Assembly: GCF_932294415.1 (NCBI RefSeq) | Contig: NC_065535.1 | Location: forward strand, 94,442,862-94,506,861 | Source: Quercus robur | Lineage: Eukaryota > Streptophyta > Magnoliopsida > Fagales > Fagaceae | Length of the DNA: 64,000 nt | Direction of reading: 5' to 3' | Shown: one piece after another, positions 10,777 to 22,799 of the stretch | Position numbering within the stretch: position 1 is the first letter of the stretch | Layout: the number at the start of each line of letters is the position of its first letter | Translations under genes and position numbers: made by a program | The notes under the pieces: model-generated | Databases searched by the model: none | The model's input: the letters and a program-made list of their open reading frames with translations, nothing else | Told to the model about the DNA's origin: nothing

Positions 10777-13700
10777 ATTGCCTCAGTTGGAACTGCCGTG
10801 GTTTGGGGCAATCACGGGCAGTTCTTGAACTCACCGATTTGGTGAAAAAATACGCTCCATCCATTCTCTTTCTGATGGAAACAAGATCTAAAGACCACTA
10901 TCTTAAAAATCTCTGTTCAAAGCTTCACTTGGAGAATGTTTTTATTGAGTCTCGGATTAACACAGGAGGAGAATTGACACTTTACTGGAAAGAGGGGACT
11001 GATCTTAAAGTTCTGGACTCAACACCAACTTACATTGATGCAGTAGTTAACCCAGGAATGGATGACGCCTGGCGGTTCACGGGTTTCTATGGGAATCCAA
11101 TAACAGCCAACCGGGAACATTCTTGGGCACTACTTAAACACCTTTGTCTAAAAATGGATCTACCATGGATATGTGTAGGGGATTTCAACGAGATCACCAA
11201 AGCAGAAGAAAAGAAGGGTGGTGCTCACAGACCAGAAAGCCAGATGAAAGCATTTAGAGATGCTTTGGATTTTTGTGGATTCCGTGATTTGAGTTTCGTT
11301 GGTTTACCATTCACTTGGTGCAATAACCAATTTGATGGAGAAGTAACATGGATTCGTTTGGATAGAGGGGTGGCAACACTGTCATGGTCACAATTGTTCC
11401 CCACAGTTCGTGTTCATCACATTCCAGGTACATTATCTAACCATTGTCCCTTATGGTTATGCTCTGACGATGAAAATGTTAGATTTTACAAGAAATCCAG
11501 GCCTTTTCGTTTTGAGGCGGTGTGGCTAAAAGATGAAAGATGTGAAGGTGTTATCAAAAAAGCGTGGAGAGACAGAACTATGGGGGAACCAGTTGACAAA
11601 CTAATCCGAAAGGTAGATGCTTGAAGATCAAGTTTGCAAACATGGAGTAGAACCTCTTTTGGCAATGCTAATCCAAAAAAAGAAGCAACTAGCACAAGCT
11701 GAAGCTATGTCTATGGCCGGGGATCATCATGATCAGATTCGTGTTCTTAGAAGTGAAGTGTATGAACTCATGGTGAAAGAAGAATGCCTGTGGCACCAGA
11801 GATCAAGGGTTGATTGGTTGAAGAGTGGTGACATGAACACAAGTTATTTCCATAGCCGAGCAACACAAAGGAACGAGAGGAATTTTATTTCCAAATTGAA
11901 CCTCAATGACGGATCGGTAGTGACAGATGAAAAACAAATTGGTGAGGCTATAGTAGACTATTTCAAACAGATATTTGCTTCCACCATGCCCTCGAACTTT
12001 GATCAGATTCTCCAAGGCATTGATACAAAGGTCACTCCAGCCATGAATGCAGACCTCACAAGAGAATTTACCGCAGACGAAGTTGAATTTGCTTTGAAGC
12101 AAATGAAGCCCCTAACCGCCCCAGGCCCGGATGGTATGTCCCCCATTTTCTACAAGTCTTGTTGGAATTTTATTGGTCATGATGTCATTGATGCTTCTCT
12201 AGCAATACTAAATTCGGGTAATATGCCTGCTAGTCTCAATCATACTTGCATATTACTCATTCCAAAAATAAAATCTCCAGAAAAAGCCACTGATTTTAGG
12301 CCAATAAGTCTTTGCAATGTATTATATAAAATTGTCTCTAAAACCATAGCCAACCGCTTAAAGAAACTTCTCCCCAAATTGGTGTCAGAAACCCAAAGTG
12401 CATTCATGTCAGATAGACTTATATCAGACAATATCCTTGTAGCCTTTGAAACCCTTCACCACCTTAAGCCAAAAACAAAAGGGAAAACCGGATTCATGGC
12501 CATTAAGCTCGATATGAGCAAAGCATATGATAGAGTGGAATGGGCATTCCTAGAAAAAGTAATGGAAAATTGGGCTTTGATAATAGGTGGATCACACTTG
12601 TTAGTTCCTGCATTCGATCTGTCTTCTTCTTTGTGTTGGTTAATGGTGAACCCCATGGTAATTTCACTCCTAATAGGGGACTCCGTCAAGGAGATCCACT
12701 GTCACCTTATTTGTTTCTCTTGTGTGCAGAAGGGTTACATTCACTTATTCAACAAGCTGAAATTTCAGGCTCAATCAAAGGAGTCTCCCTTTGTAGTACG
12801 GGTCCTAAAGTTTCACACTTGTTCTTTGCCGATGATAGCTTGCTCTTTTGTAGGGCAAATTCACAAGAGGCTAGTTCTATCATGGAGATTTTGAAACAGT
12901 ATGAAGAAGCATCAGGGCAACAAATAAACCGAGAAAAAACTCAACTCTTCTTTAGCCCCAATACGGATCCACATGTGCAAGAGGAAATGAAGACTTTGCT
13001 AGGAGTGGCAGCTACTACTAATTATGAAAAATATCTCGGTTTACCCTCTTTTGTGGGGAGAGGAAAAAAACAAAGTTTTGGCTACATTAGGGAGAGAATT
13101 TGGCATAAGATGCAAGGGTGGAAAAAAAGATTACTATCACAAGGCGGGAGAGAAGTGTTAATAAAAGCGGTCCTTCAAGCTATGCCCACTTTCACCATGG
13201 GATGCTTCAAACTCCCAAAAAGTCTTTGCAAGGATATTGAATCTCTAATTCGGAAATTTTGGTGGGGCTATAAGGGGGAAGCACGAAAAATTCATTGGGT
13301 GGGATGGAAAAAATTATGCAAGTCAAAGAGTCACGGAGGGTTGGGATTCAAGGATATTGAACTCTTCAATATTGCTATGCTAGGCAAGCAAGTTTGGAGA
13401 TTGATCCATAACAAAGACTCTCTCTTCTACAAGGTATTTAAAGCCAAATATTTCCCCAATTGTTCAATTCTGGATGAGGGGGTAAAGGAGAATGGTTCAT
13501 ATGCTTGGCAAAGCATTCTAAAAGCACGAGGGGTGGTGAGGATGGGGTCAAAATGGAGAATTGGAGATGGACATTCTGTCAGGATTCGTGGGGACAAGTG
13601 GCTACCTGATTTGTTCTCTAGCTGTGTGGTGTCTCCACAGAAAAATTTCCCAAACAACACTCGAGTTTGTGCTCTTATTGATGAGGAAAATAGATGCTAG

Positions 13701-14876
13701 ATGGAGGATCGGATACGTGAGGAATTTCTGCCACATGAAGCTGAAGCAATCCTTAGCCTACCTTTGAGTTTCAACGGCAAAGAGGACAGGTTGATATGGG
13801 CTGAAACGGCGAATGGTTATTACACCACTAAATCAGCATATCGACTACTATTACAGGCAGCAGAGGTAGCGGTTCCTGGCACTTCAAACTCAGTGGCTCA
13901 GAAGCCTTTCTGGCAGGAGCTTTGGTCACTGAATGTGCCAAACAAAATACGTCACTTCTTGTGGCGCGCGGCAATCGACTCCCTTCCAACAAAAAAGAAC
14001 CTGCAGAAGAGGAATATCATTCAAGACACAACTTGTGAACGTTGTGGTGGTGGAATTGAAGATGGAATCCATGCAATATGGGGCTGCCAAATGATCAAAC
14101 AAGTTTGGTGGGAACTGGAAAAGTGTAGAGAATTCTTGAACGAAAATTTTGCTAGTTTCCACGACTTGCTGCAAGGAATCCTTGCCCAGAAAAATCCAAA
14201 CTTGGCTGAGCTATTTGCCTTTATCGGGTGGAGTATTTGGCATGATCGAAACGCAAGGAGGTTGGGCTCACCTTCTCTGCCAATTGAGAAAATATACAGA
14301 GATGCCGTGGAGCGCTTAAGGGAGTTTCATTCAGTCCAAGAAGAATCGAGAACACAGTTAACGGTGCACCATCCAACTCACTGGCTGCCATCGTTGCCCT
14401 CAGTTTACAAGGTAAATTTTGATGGCGCCACTTTTCCGGACATCGCCGCTGCAGGTCTGGGTGTGGTTGTACGTGATTCAGAGGGCTTGGTCATTGCAGC
14501 GCTATCGGAACGAATCCATTTGCCTCCAACTGTGGCAGCTTTGGAAGCGTTGGCTTGCAGGAGATCCATTGTATTTGCAAGTGAACTTGGGCTGCAGGAT
14601 GTGGTTTTCGAAGGCGATTCAGAGGTTATCTTTAAACTCCTCACAGCAGAGCAACCTTGCATGTCAGTATTTGGACACATTATTGAAGAATCACGCTCCC
14701 TAGCATCAACATTCAGGTCGGCTACCTTCACTCACACCAAGCGCCAGGGTAACAACGTTGCAAACAAACTCGCTAAGCTAGCGAAAAATTTGTATGAACC
14801 ACAAGTATGGTTAGAGGAAATTCATTGTAATGTAACAGAGCTTGTATCTGCGGACAGGATTTTCATGCATGTTTAA
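10773..14876 (+). pseudogene. LINE ORF2: endonuclease, reverse transcriptase, RNase H; four lesions
   Basis: Domains in order: an APE-type endonuclease (MNCLSWNCRG, LMETRS, GDFNEI, SNHCPLW; about 10773-11470), reverse transcriptase ([56 protein letters not shown] at about 12827-12840), a zf-RVT region (FWQELWSLNVPNKIRHFLWR, CERCGG) and a C-terminal RNase H (VNFDGATF, ALEALACRR, FEGDSEVI, NNVANKLAKLAK). The lesions seen are TGA at 11622-11624, a one-base frameshift in the A-run 11675-11681, a one-base loss in the A-run near 12566-12569, and TAG at 13698-13700 where a Trp codon is expected. Catalytic residues appear to be kept in every domain. In life the protein nicks the target DNA and copies the RNA there. 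Confidence 0.92.
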
Positions 14877-14917
14877 TGACAAGTTCTTTCCGGTTTCTCA
14901 AAAAAAAAAAAAAAAAA

Positions 14918-14929
14918 AAATCATCCCTA
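14918..14929 (+). repeat. LINE target-site duplication, right copy
   Basis: AAATCATCCCTA, identical to 8937-8948, lies at the end of the 21-base poly-A tail (14900-14920). The two flanks diverge a few bases further on. Confidence 0.85.
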
Positions 14930-16390
14930 CAAATGAAATTTTTTGAAGTGATAATATAGTTACAACAAATTTTACTATTTAATTCTTATAAATTGATGCG
15001 TCAACTTTTAAAACATTACAAATAGTAATTAAGAAATTTATTTATTACAATTTTTAATTAGCACTTATCACATTCAATATGTTACTTTAGTTTGTAAATC
15101 TTTTATAATAAATTTGACATTAGCTTTTTAACATTTTCTTAAAAAAATTATACTCAAGACTTTTTTTTTTTTGGCTGAATTGTATCCATAAACATATAAT
15201 TTAAAAAAGTCTCCCCTAAAACTTTTTAGGTGGTGCTGATTGCCCAGTCAATCAAACATGTGATAGTGGAGCTTCTACTTTCCAGCCAGCACTGTAGTCC
15301 ACCAAACCTACTACACCTTTTGAAAGTTTTGCATGGTGGAATATCAGAGCTTGCATGGATATATAAATGCCCTTTCCGTTTCCCTTTCCAGTGCACACAT
15401 CCAACTCAAACTCAAACTCAAAACCCCTTCAAAAGTTTTGAATTTTAGCACCAAGCTAGTTTCTAAGCAAAAATTCACTCAGGTGCTATTGTGATTGGTG
15501 ATGGTAAGATTTCTAAGCAAAGGGTTGGCATGAATAGAGTGGTGTCCATCCTAGATTTCATAACTCAACAGAGACTTAAAATCACCAGTGAATTGCCAAA
15601 ACATCACAACAAGTAATACCACTATTAGTAGCATCAACTGGACCCATAACATTCAACCATGTAATAAAATTCAGATGGTACACCTATAACTAACTTAACT
15701 CAGTATAATAAATATGTCATGTTTTACCAAATTTGAAAATATTGACTAAATTTTTTTGAAAGATCTGTTCAAGATTAGCAGACGAAGTAAGCACCAAAAA
15801 CACACTTAAAGAGTTGACTAGAACTGAAATTGTTAAACAAAGTGCACCACTTTGACTAAATATTGCTTAGTTTGAAAATGATATTAACAAGTAAACCAGT
15901 GTTACTAACAAGTAAAGTAAGCACACAAAAACATAGAAACCCATAAAACAAGCATTTCGGGTACACAGAAATCAGCCTCAAAAAAATAAATAAAGATTTA
16001 ATCTTTAAGGTCCCAAAAAAACCTAGATTCAGCACTAAACAAAAACTAACAAAACCCACAAAAATTAAACTTAAAAATCTAACATATCAAGTCACAAAAT
16101 TGCATTTATTTAATAGACACATTTATGCACACGCATGAAGGGAAAAAAATTATAAAAGCAATGTCCAAAATCCATAATGATATACATAGAATTGCTGTTG
16201 AGTTTAAATATTATAAAATCAATAGGGATTGTTGTTCCATATCTTAAAAAATCAATAGGGAAAGACTCGATTACCTTCTCCAATCCCAAAAGCTATGTCC
16301 TAAAATCAACACCCTCTCTAATCCCAAAATCAATATCCTGCTAATGCTGAAAGAAGAAAAAATAATCCACAAAGTCACCAAGTTTAACAT

Positions 16391-16422
<32 letters not shown>

Positions 16423-17059
16423 GAAGAGTGATGAGAGAGAGAGAGAGAGAGAGAGAGGATCGATGACAGAGAAAGCTTACCAGTCTTTTTGGGAGAGGCT
16501 GAGAGGCGTGGGTCTGTCAATGGGAGGAGAAAGAAAGAGTAACAGTAATAAAAGATTAAAACTTAACTACAATACTTAGATGCGGTTACTTAAATGTTGT
16601 TCTTTAGATCACTCTCTTAAGATTTTATCACGTGGCTTTTTTCTCATGATGGAAGTATATTTTTAAAATTAAGTAGCCACATGGAAGAATTTTAAAAGAG
16701 AAACTTAAGCAACAGTACCTAAAATACTATACATAAATTTTGTCCAATAAAAAATAATTGAAAAAAAAAAGAAACCACGTGAAAAGAAATCAAAAAATTC
16801 ACTACATGCCATTCACTACTTAAAAGAAAAAACTGAAACTCTATTTTTAGTTTAAAAACTGTGTGCTTCACTGCTTTGCTAGTCTGCTAGTGTTATTTGT
16901 ATACACAACAAATCAATGAGAGCCACATCTTTGTTTTTTAGTTTTTAATATAGAATGAATGAGAGCCACATAATCTTGATATTCTTTTAAGCCTTTAGTT
17001 TTTGTTTGGGATAATTATACTTTACCCACCTGTGGTTTGTCTCTAATTTGACTTACTTA
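14930..17059. other. AT-rich spacer with a GA microsatellite
   Basis: No gene recognised. A short pyrimidine-rich stretch after a TATATAAA-like motif near 15360 could be an old promoter or LTR, but no coding sequence follows. The last 60 bases (from about 17000) read TTATACTTTACCCACCTGTG, a sequence that seems to resume at about 18230 (CACTTTACCCACTTGTGATT). This suggests an older dispersed repeat split by the element at 17060-18211. Confidence 0.5.
16391..16456 (+). repeat. (GA)n microsatellite
   Basis: An almost pure GA dinucleotide tract, interrupted once around 16417-16433. It may be variable in length. Confidence 0.95.
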
Positions 17060-18211
17060 GAGCATCTCCAGCAGACTCGGCAAAGCCAAATTTTGGAGAG
17101 CAACAGACACTATTCACGCAAAACAAGCACTCCAACAGACTCGACAACTCCAAATTTTTTTTTAGAGTTGCTACAGTAGCTCTCCAGGTATGGATAGCAC
17201 TGTAGCAATCACTGTTCATCATCTAAAGAATATTTCCCCTTAAAATAATACCCGGTTGAATAAAAAAATAATTCTGTCTCTCTCATTCATTTTCTCTTTC
17301 GTTCTTCACTCTCTCGTGCTTCTCTATCTCAACGGTAACATACCACAATCAAAACAAAAACACAAAACCCAATCGAAAGATTTGAAACACAAAAACAATA
17401 TTTCTCATAAGCCTAATGAAATCTGAGCAATAAAATAAAACTAATCAAACCAAAAAAAAATGTAGAACGCCGATCTGTGTAGAATGCCAATCTCCACTTC
17501 TCTGCCGGTGATCTATGTGTGTATGAGAGAGAATTTGTTTGTGTGAGATAGAGGGAGAGAAATTGTGTGTTTGTGTAAGAGAAAGAGAAAGAAAGAAAAA
17601 GAAACAAAGAGGGAGAAGTGGAGATATGCTCTTGTTCTGGAGGCTACCACACAAGTGATCCGGAATGAACTAGAAAAAGAAAAAGAAAAAGAAGGGTAGG
17701 TGGAGATAGTGGGATACGTGTGTGGTGGAGGAAAAACCAAGAGAAAAAAAAAATAAATAAAAGGGAACGTGTGGATGAAAGGAAGGAAAAGAAAAAGAAA
17801 TAACCATTTAGAAATTCTATTGCAATATTTTCACAATAAATTTTAAGTAATTAGCTAATATTGGTGAGTAAAAATATAATTTCAGTGGTGGGTTCAAATT
17901 AGAACTAGTAACAACTTTTCACATAAGATTTTGATGTGATTCTTGTGAAAGTATTGCGAAAAATGTTGTGAATATAAAACTTTTCATTGAAAAATATAAT
18001 TGTTGGTAATGAATATAGAAAGAATAAATGATGATAAAAAAAGAATAAAGAATGAATGAAGATATAATATTTAAATGAGATAGAGAATGTGATAGAGAGT
18101 CTGTTGGAAAGTGTATTTGAAAAAGTAGGTAGGTAAAAGGTAAATGTCACTGTTCATTCTCCAAACAGGCAAAAATTAGGCAAAAATTTAGAAAGACTGC
18201 TGGAGATGCTC
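17060..18211. mobile_element. Non-autonomous PIF/Harbinger-like element
   Basis: The ends are a 15-bp terminal inverted repeat, GAGCATCTCCAGCAG at the left and its exact complement at the right (18197-18211). They are flanked by TTA on both sides (17057-17059 and 18212-18214). TTA duplication and a short GAGCATCTCC-type end fit the PIF/Harbinger superfamily. The interior (1.15 kb) has no transposase; it contains purine-rich low-complexity sequence around 17520-17620 and 17665-17800 that yields spurious reading frames. It sits inside an older dispersed repeat whose halves flank it. Confidence 0.75.
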
Positions 18212-18214
18212 TTA

Positions 18215-19966
18215 CATGTGATTTCATTTTTGACACTTTACCCACTTGTGATTCCCTCCGTTACTACTCTGTTACCCACCTCCAGTGCGCAGACGTTACT
18301 CTAACACATAAACTCATCAAAAATAGAACCTAAAACAAATCAAACATTCCTCACTCCCAAAACACACTCTCATCCAACATGCTTACCAAACTAAGGTCAC
18401 AATGCAATGTGCTTGAGATAATGGACTGAGAACCATATGGGTTTTCATCAGAAACTCCAAACAACCCATTTGCAACAAATTGTCAGAAAAATGCAATAGT
18501 AAAAATAATCACATTGACCCAATTTTGCACCTCATGCTCCGTGTTTGTTTCTAGGGAAAAATCAAAGGGCAGAGAGAGAAAGGGAGAGTGAAGCAAAATG
18601 CAAGCGAAGGGCACAAGTGTTTTGTTTCATTCGTGCATAAATCAAACACACTTGGGATAACTCAAACTGTACCACTTCTGGTTCAAGAACTCTGTTTGTT
18701 TCTCGAGAAATTGGCAAAATAAATTGAAGGAAAATGGTTACAAGTAAATATAATAGCAACTAAACAATAATCGATAGCCTTAACCCAGAAACTACAACTA
18801 ACCCATTTGGGAAAACTTCGAAAAAGAGCAGTGGCGTAATAAAATCCCACTGACCTAGTAAGGAATGTTTGAATTTTTCCCAGATTTACGAGCTGCGGGA
18901 AAAAAAATTGCAGAGAGAGAGAAAGAGTGTGTGTAGCAAAATGATAACTAGAAAAGGGTGTTGGCATTTCATTTCGTTTCATTAATGATGACCCACAAAA
19001 GTTTAGTGATTGATTAAGCATTAAAGTGTTCAAGATCAAGAAGATCTTAATTTCCCAATCCTCCACCTATCCCAGAGTTTGGTCTGGAAGAACATTACAT
19101 TCTGCGTAAAACCTAGTAGTACTTGCAACACTATACATTATACTACTTTTTTTTTTTTTTTTTTTTTGTTAGTACATTGTACTATGTACGACTTCTCAAA
19201 AACATTATTATTATTTTTATTATTATTATTATATTACCACTACTACTTGATAATTATGATTTAGCTTTGATATTTACAGAATTTTTTTTTTTCTTTCTTA
19301 TGATAATTATGAGAAGAAAAAAAAAATAGTAGTTTTAACTAATTAAGTGAATAAATTTAAAAAGTACTTAATTTTTCTCTAACATTAATTCATTAATATA
19401 TATATATATATATATATGCACACATATAAATAAATAATAAACATTTTATTTTTAAGATTACAATTCAACATATGTGATGGTTCATTTTGAAGAAAAATAA
19501 TTAAATCTAAATGAAAGTATCACTAAATGTTATGTTTTTACATTTTGCTATTTTTATTTTCTAAATATAAGATGTGAAAACCCCGCATAAATCTTTTGCA
19601 ATTTTTTACCTACATATTATTAGTAATAAACTTATTGTATTTTTCTTTTTATAATTATAAAATAAATATTTATGACGTCACTGGTCGACCAAAAAATTGG
19701 TAACCAGTCACTTTTTTGGTTCCTTGTTCGTATCTATTTTTAAAACCACAGTAGACACTATCATGGTTTTAAAAACTGGACCAGACTTGCCGGTTCAACT
19801 AGGAACCAATCATTGATCCGGTCCAATTATAACTAAAAATCGAAAAATAGTAAAAACCCAAGATTAACTAGGAATCAGTGAAAACTAAAAACCAGGATGG
19901 CTCAATCGATTTTTGAACGTTTCTGTTCAAATGCCAAAATGATCCCGAAGTCACAGTTGTTAGAGC
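18215..19966. other. AT-rich spacer, no gene recognised
   Basis: The first 100 bases look like the other half of the dispersed repeat split at 17059. The remainder is AT-rich, with a poly-T run (19148-19168) and an (AT)n tract (about 19394-19417). Reading frames on the minus strand near 18560-19066 have no family features that I recognise. Confidence 0.5.
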
Positions 19967-22797
19967 AATCAAAATTCACATCAAATTAAAAAATATAGAG
20001 TTGCATTTAAGTTACACCTAATGTAACTTTAAAAAATGTTGCACCACTCAATAACTTATTATTGAACTCGTATTTTGAAAATCTAACCATTGGATTACAT
20101 TTTCTATATGTTCTTAACATGCATGCCAATTTTCGTGCCAATCGAATGTAGTTTACCATTCGATGTTAAACTCATCTTTTATACGTTATTTTAAACTACA
20201 AAAACTTGAATTTAGACAATTGATTGATGACATACTTATTAATCTTTAATTACCTTAAAATTTTGTAAGTATGAAAAATATATAAAGATAATGTAATCTA
20301 ATGGTAGATTTGTCAAAATTCAAATCGAATTAAGAAATATAAGGTTGGGTTCAAGTTACACCTGATGTAACTCTAAAAAAATGTTACACCACTCAATAAA
20401 TTATTATTGAATCCATATTTTCAAAATCCAACCTTTCGATTACATTTTCTATATGTTCTTAATATGCAAGCCAATTTTCATGTCAATCGGGTGTAATTTA
20501 CCATTTGATTTTTAAACTCATCTTTTATGCATTATTTTAAATTATAAAAACTTGAATTTAATCAATAGATTGATGAGGTCCCTATTAATCTTTGATCACC
20601 TTGAAATTTTGTAAGCATGAAAAATATATGAAGATAATGTAATCTAACGGTAGATTTGTTAAAATTCACTTTGAATTAAGAAATATAGGGCTAAGTTCAA
20701 GTTATACCTGATATAATTCTAAAAAATGTTACACCACCCAATAACTTATTATTGAATTTATATTTTGAAAATCTACCGTTGGATTACATGTTTTATATGT
20801 TCTTAACATACATGCCAATTGGATGTAGTTTACCGTTTGATCTTTAAACTCATATTTTATGCGTTATTTTAATCTATAAAAACTTGAATTTAAACAATTG
20901 ATTGATGACATGACTATTAATCTTTAATCACCTGAAAATTTTGTAAGCATGAAAAATATATGAAGATAATGTAATCTAACGGTAGATTTGTCAAAATTCA
21001 CATCGAATTAAGAAATATAGGGCTGAGTTCAAGTTACACATGATATAATTCTAAAAAATATTACACCACCCAATAACTTATTATTGAACTCATATTTTGA
21101 AAATCTAACCGTTGGATTACATTTTCTATATGTTCTTAATATGCATGCCAATTTTCATGCCAATTGGATGCAGTTTACCATTTGATATTTAAAATAATCT
21201 TTTATGCATTATTTTAAATTACAAAAACTTGAATTTAGACAATTGATTGATGACATGCTTATTAATATTTGATCACCTTGAAATTTTGTAAGCATTAAAA
21301 ATATATGAAGATAATGTAATCTAACGGTAGATTTGTCAAAATTCACATCGAATTAAGAAATATAGGGCTGAGTTCAAGTTACACATGATATAATTCTAAA
21401 AAATATTATACCACCCAATAACTTATTATTGAATTTATATTTTGAAAATCTAACTATTGGATTACATGTTCTATATGTTCTTAACTTGCATGCCAATTTT
21501 CATGCCAATCGGATTTAGTTTACCATTTGATCTTTAAACTCATCTTTTATGCGTTATTTTAAACTATAAAAACTTGAATTTAAACAATTGATTAATGACA
21601 TGACTATTAATCTTTGATCACTTGGGAATTTTGTAAGCATGAAAAATATATAAAGATTGTAAGGACCCGAACTTGGATTCCTGGCCCAGCACGTGGACTG
21701 ACTACGGCTTAAGAGGCCCACAACAATGAATTTGTAGAGGAATGGATTAGAACACTGGGTTTTAGTTAGTCAAACAGCATTGTAGATAGGCTTGATGACA
21801 GAAAGGTAAACATGAACTATTATGAAATGAAGAAAGAAAGTCATCGGCGAAATCCAAGGACAATAGTTCTAATATAATGTTCTTAGACAGTGTTACAAGT
21901 TTGATTGAGGATTACTACAGTGTTTATTCTCTCTGATCTCCGACCCCTATCTTGTTCTTTTTTCTCCCCTTTTATACTCTCCTCTCCCTTTACCTCAACC
22001 GTCCACCTGTATGCTAGATGGTTAAGGTTGATACTTGTCCCATCAGTCCTTCTCATCAGCCTTCAAGTAGTAACTGTAAGGCTGAAATACAATGTTCATG
22101 CATCACTTCTACATTAATGCGGCTAGGGGATTAGTTGCAGTGCATTTAATGCGGAGGCAGCAGCTTTCTCCCCAAATATTTTAGGGCGGAGGCGGCAGCT
22201 TTCTCCCCAGGGATTAGTTGCAGTGCATTTAATGCAGAGGCAGCAGCATTTAATAGTAGATTTGTCAAAATTCACATTGAATTAAGAAATATAGGGTTGG
22301 GTTCAAGTAACATCTGATGTAACTCTAAAAAATGTTACACCACCCAGTAACTTATTATTGAATTCGTATTTTGAAAATCCAACCGTTGAATTATATGTTC
22401 TATACTTTCTTAACATGCATGCAAATTTTCATGCAAATCGGGTGTAATTTACTATTTGATCTTCAAACTCATCTTTTATGCGTCTTTTAAAACTATAAAA
22501 ACTTGAATTTAGATAATTGATTGATGACATGCCTATTAGTCTTTGATCACCTTAAAATTTTTTATGCATGAAAAATTTATGAAGATAATATAATCTAACG
22601 GTAGATTTGTCAAAGTTCACGTCGAATTAAGAAATGTAGAGCTTGGTTCAAGTTACACCTAATGTAACTCTAAAAATTGTTACACCACCCAATAACTTAT
22701 TATTGAATTCATATTTTGAAAATCCAACCGTTGGATTACATGTTCTATATGTTCTTAACATGCATGCCAATTTTCATGCCAATCGGGTGTAATTTAC
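19967..22797. repeat. Tandem satellite-like array, unit about 345 bp
   Basis: The phrase TCAAAATTCA, with its context (GGTAGATTTG before, GAATTAAGAAATATA after), recurs at about 19970, 20313, 20659, 20991, 21336, 22265 and 22610. This gives periods of about 343, 346, 332, 345 and 345. The gap between 21336 and 22265 is one unit plus a 591-bp insertion. Each unit also contains CACCCAATAACTTATTATTG and TTCTTAACATGCATGCCAA. The units differ from each other by roughly a tenth or less by eye. No reading frame runs through it. Confidence 0.9.
21658..22248 (+). mobile_element. LTR-like insertion inside the satellite array
   Basis: It starts TGTAAGGACCCGAACTTGG and ends near GCAGCA, interrupting a 345-bp unit. 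It resembles the Gypsy LTRs at 44706 and 53318 in its closing phrases (ATTAATGCGGC, CAGTGCATTTAATGCGGAGG). It contains a direct duplication of about 49 bp (22127-22175 and 22209-22248). The flanks (AAGAT and TTTAA) do not match, so the right border or the duplication has been lost. Best read as a solo or truncated LTR. Confidence 0.6.
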
Positions 22798-22799
22798 CC

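Larger units (their letters stand above)
8949..14920 (+). mobile_element. Full-length L1-type LINE retrotransposon
   Basis: About 5.97 kb bounded by a 12-bp direct repeat: a 5' UTR of about 230 bp, ORF1 (9181-10776), ORF2 (10773-14876), a very short 3' UTR and a poly-A tail at 14900-14920. The complete 5' end is notable, as most plant LINE copies are 5'-truncated. The lesions are few: two in-frame stops and two single-base frameshifts in ORF2, none in ORF1. The insertion is therefore fairly recent, but this copy is defective. Confidence 0.92.

Noticed and set aside
17413..18150. Ser/Phe/His-rich frames on the minus strand
   Set aside because: These are pyrimidine-rich low-complexity sequence inside the Harbinger-like element.
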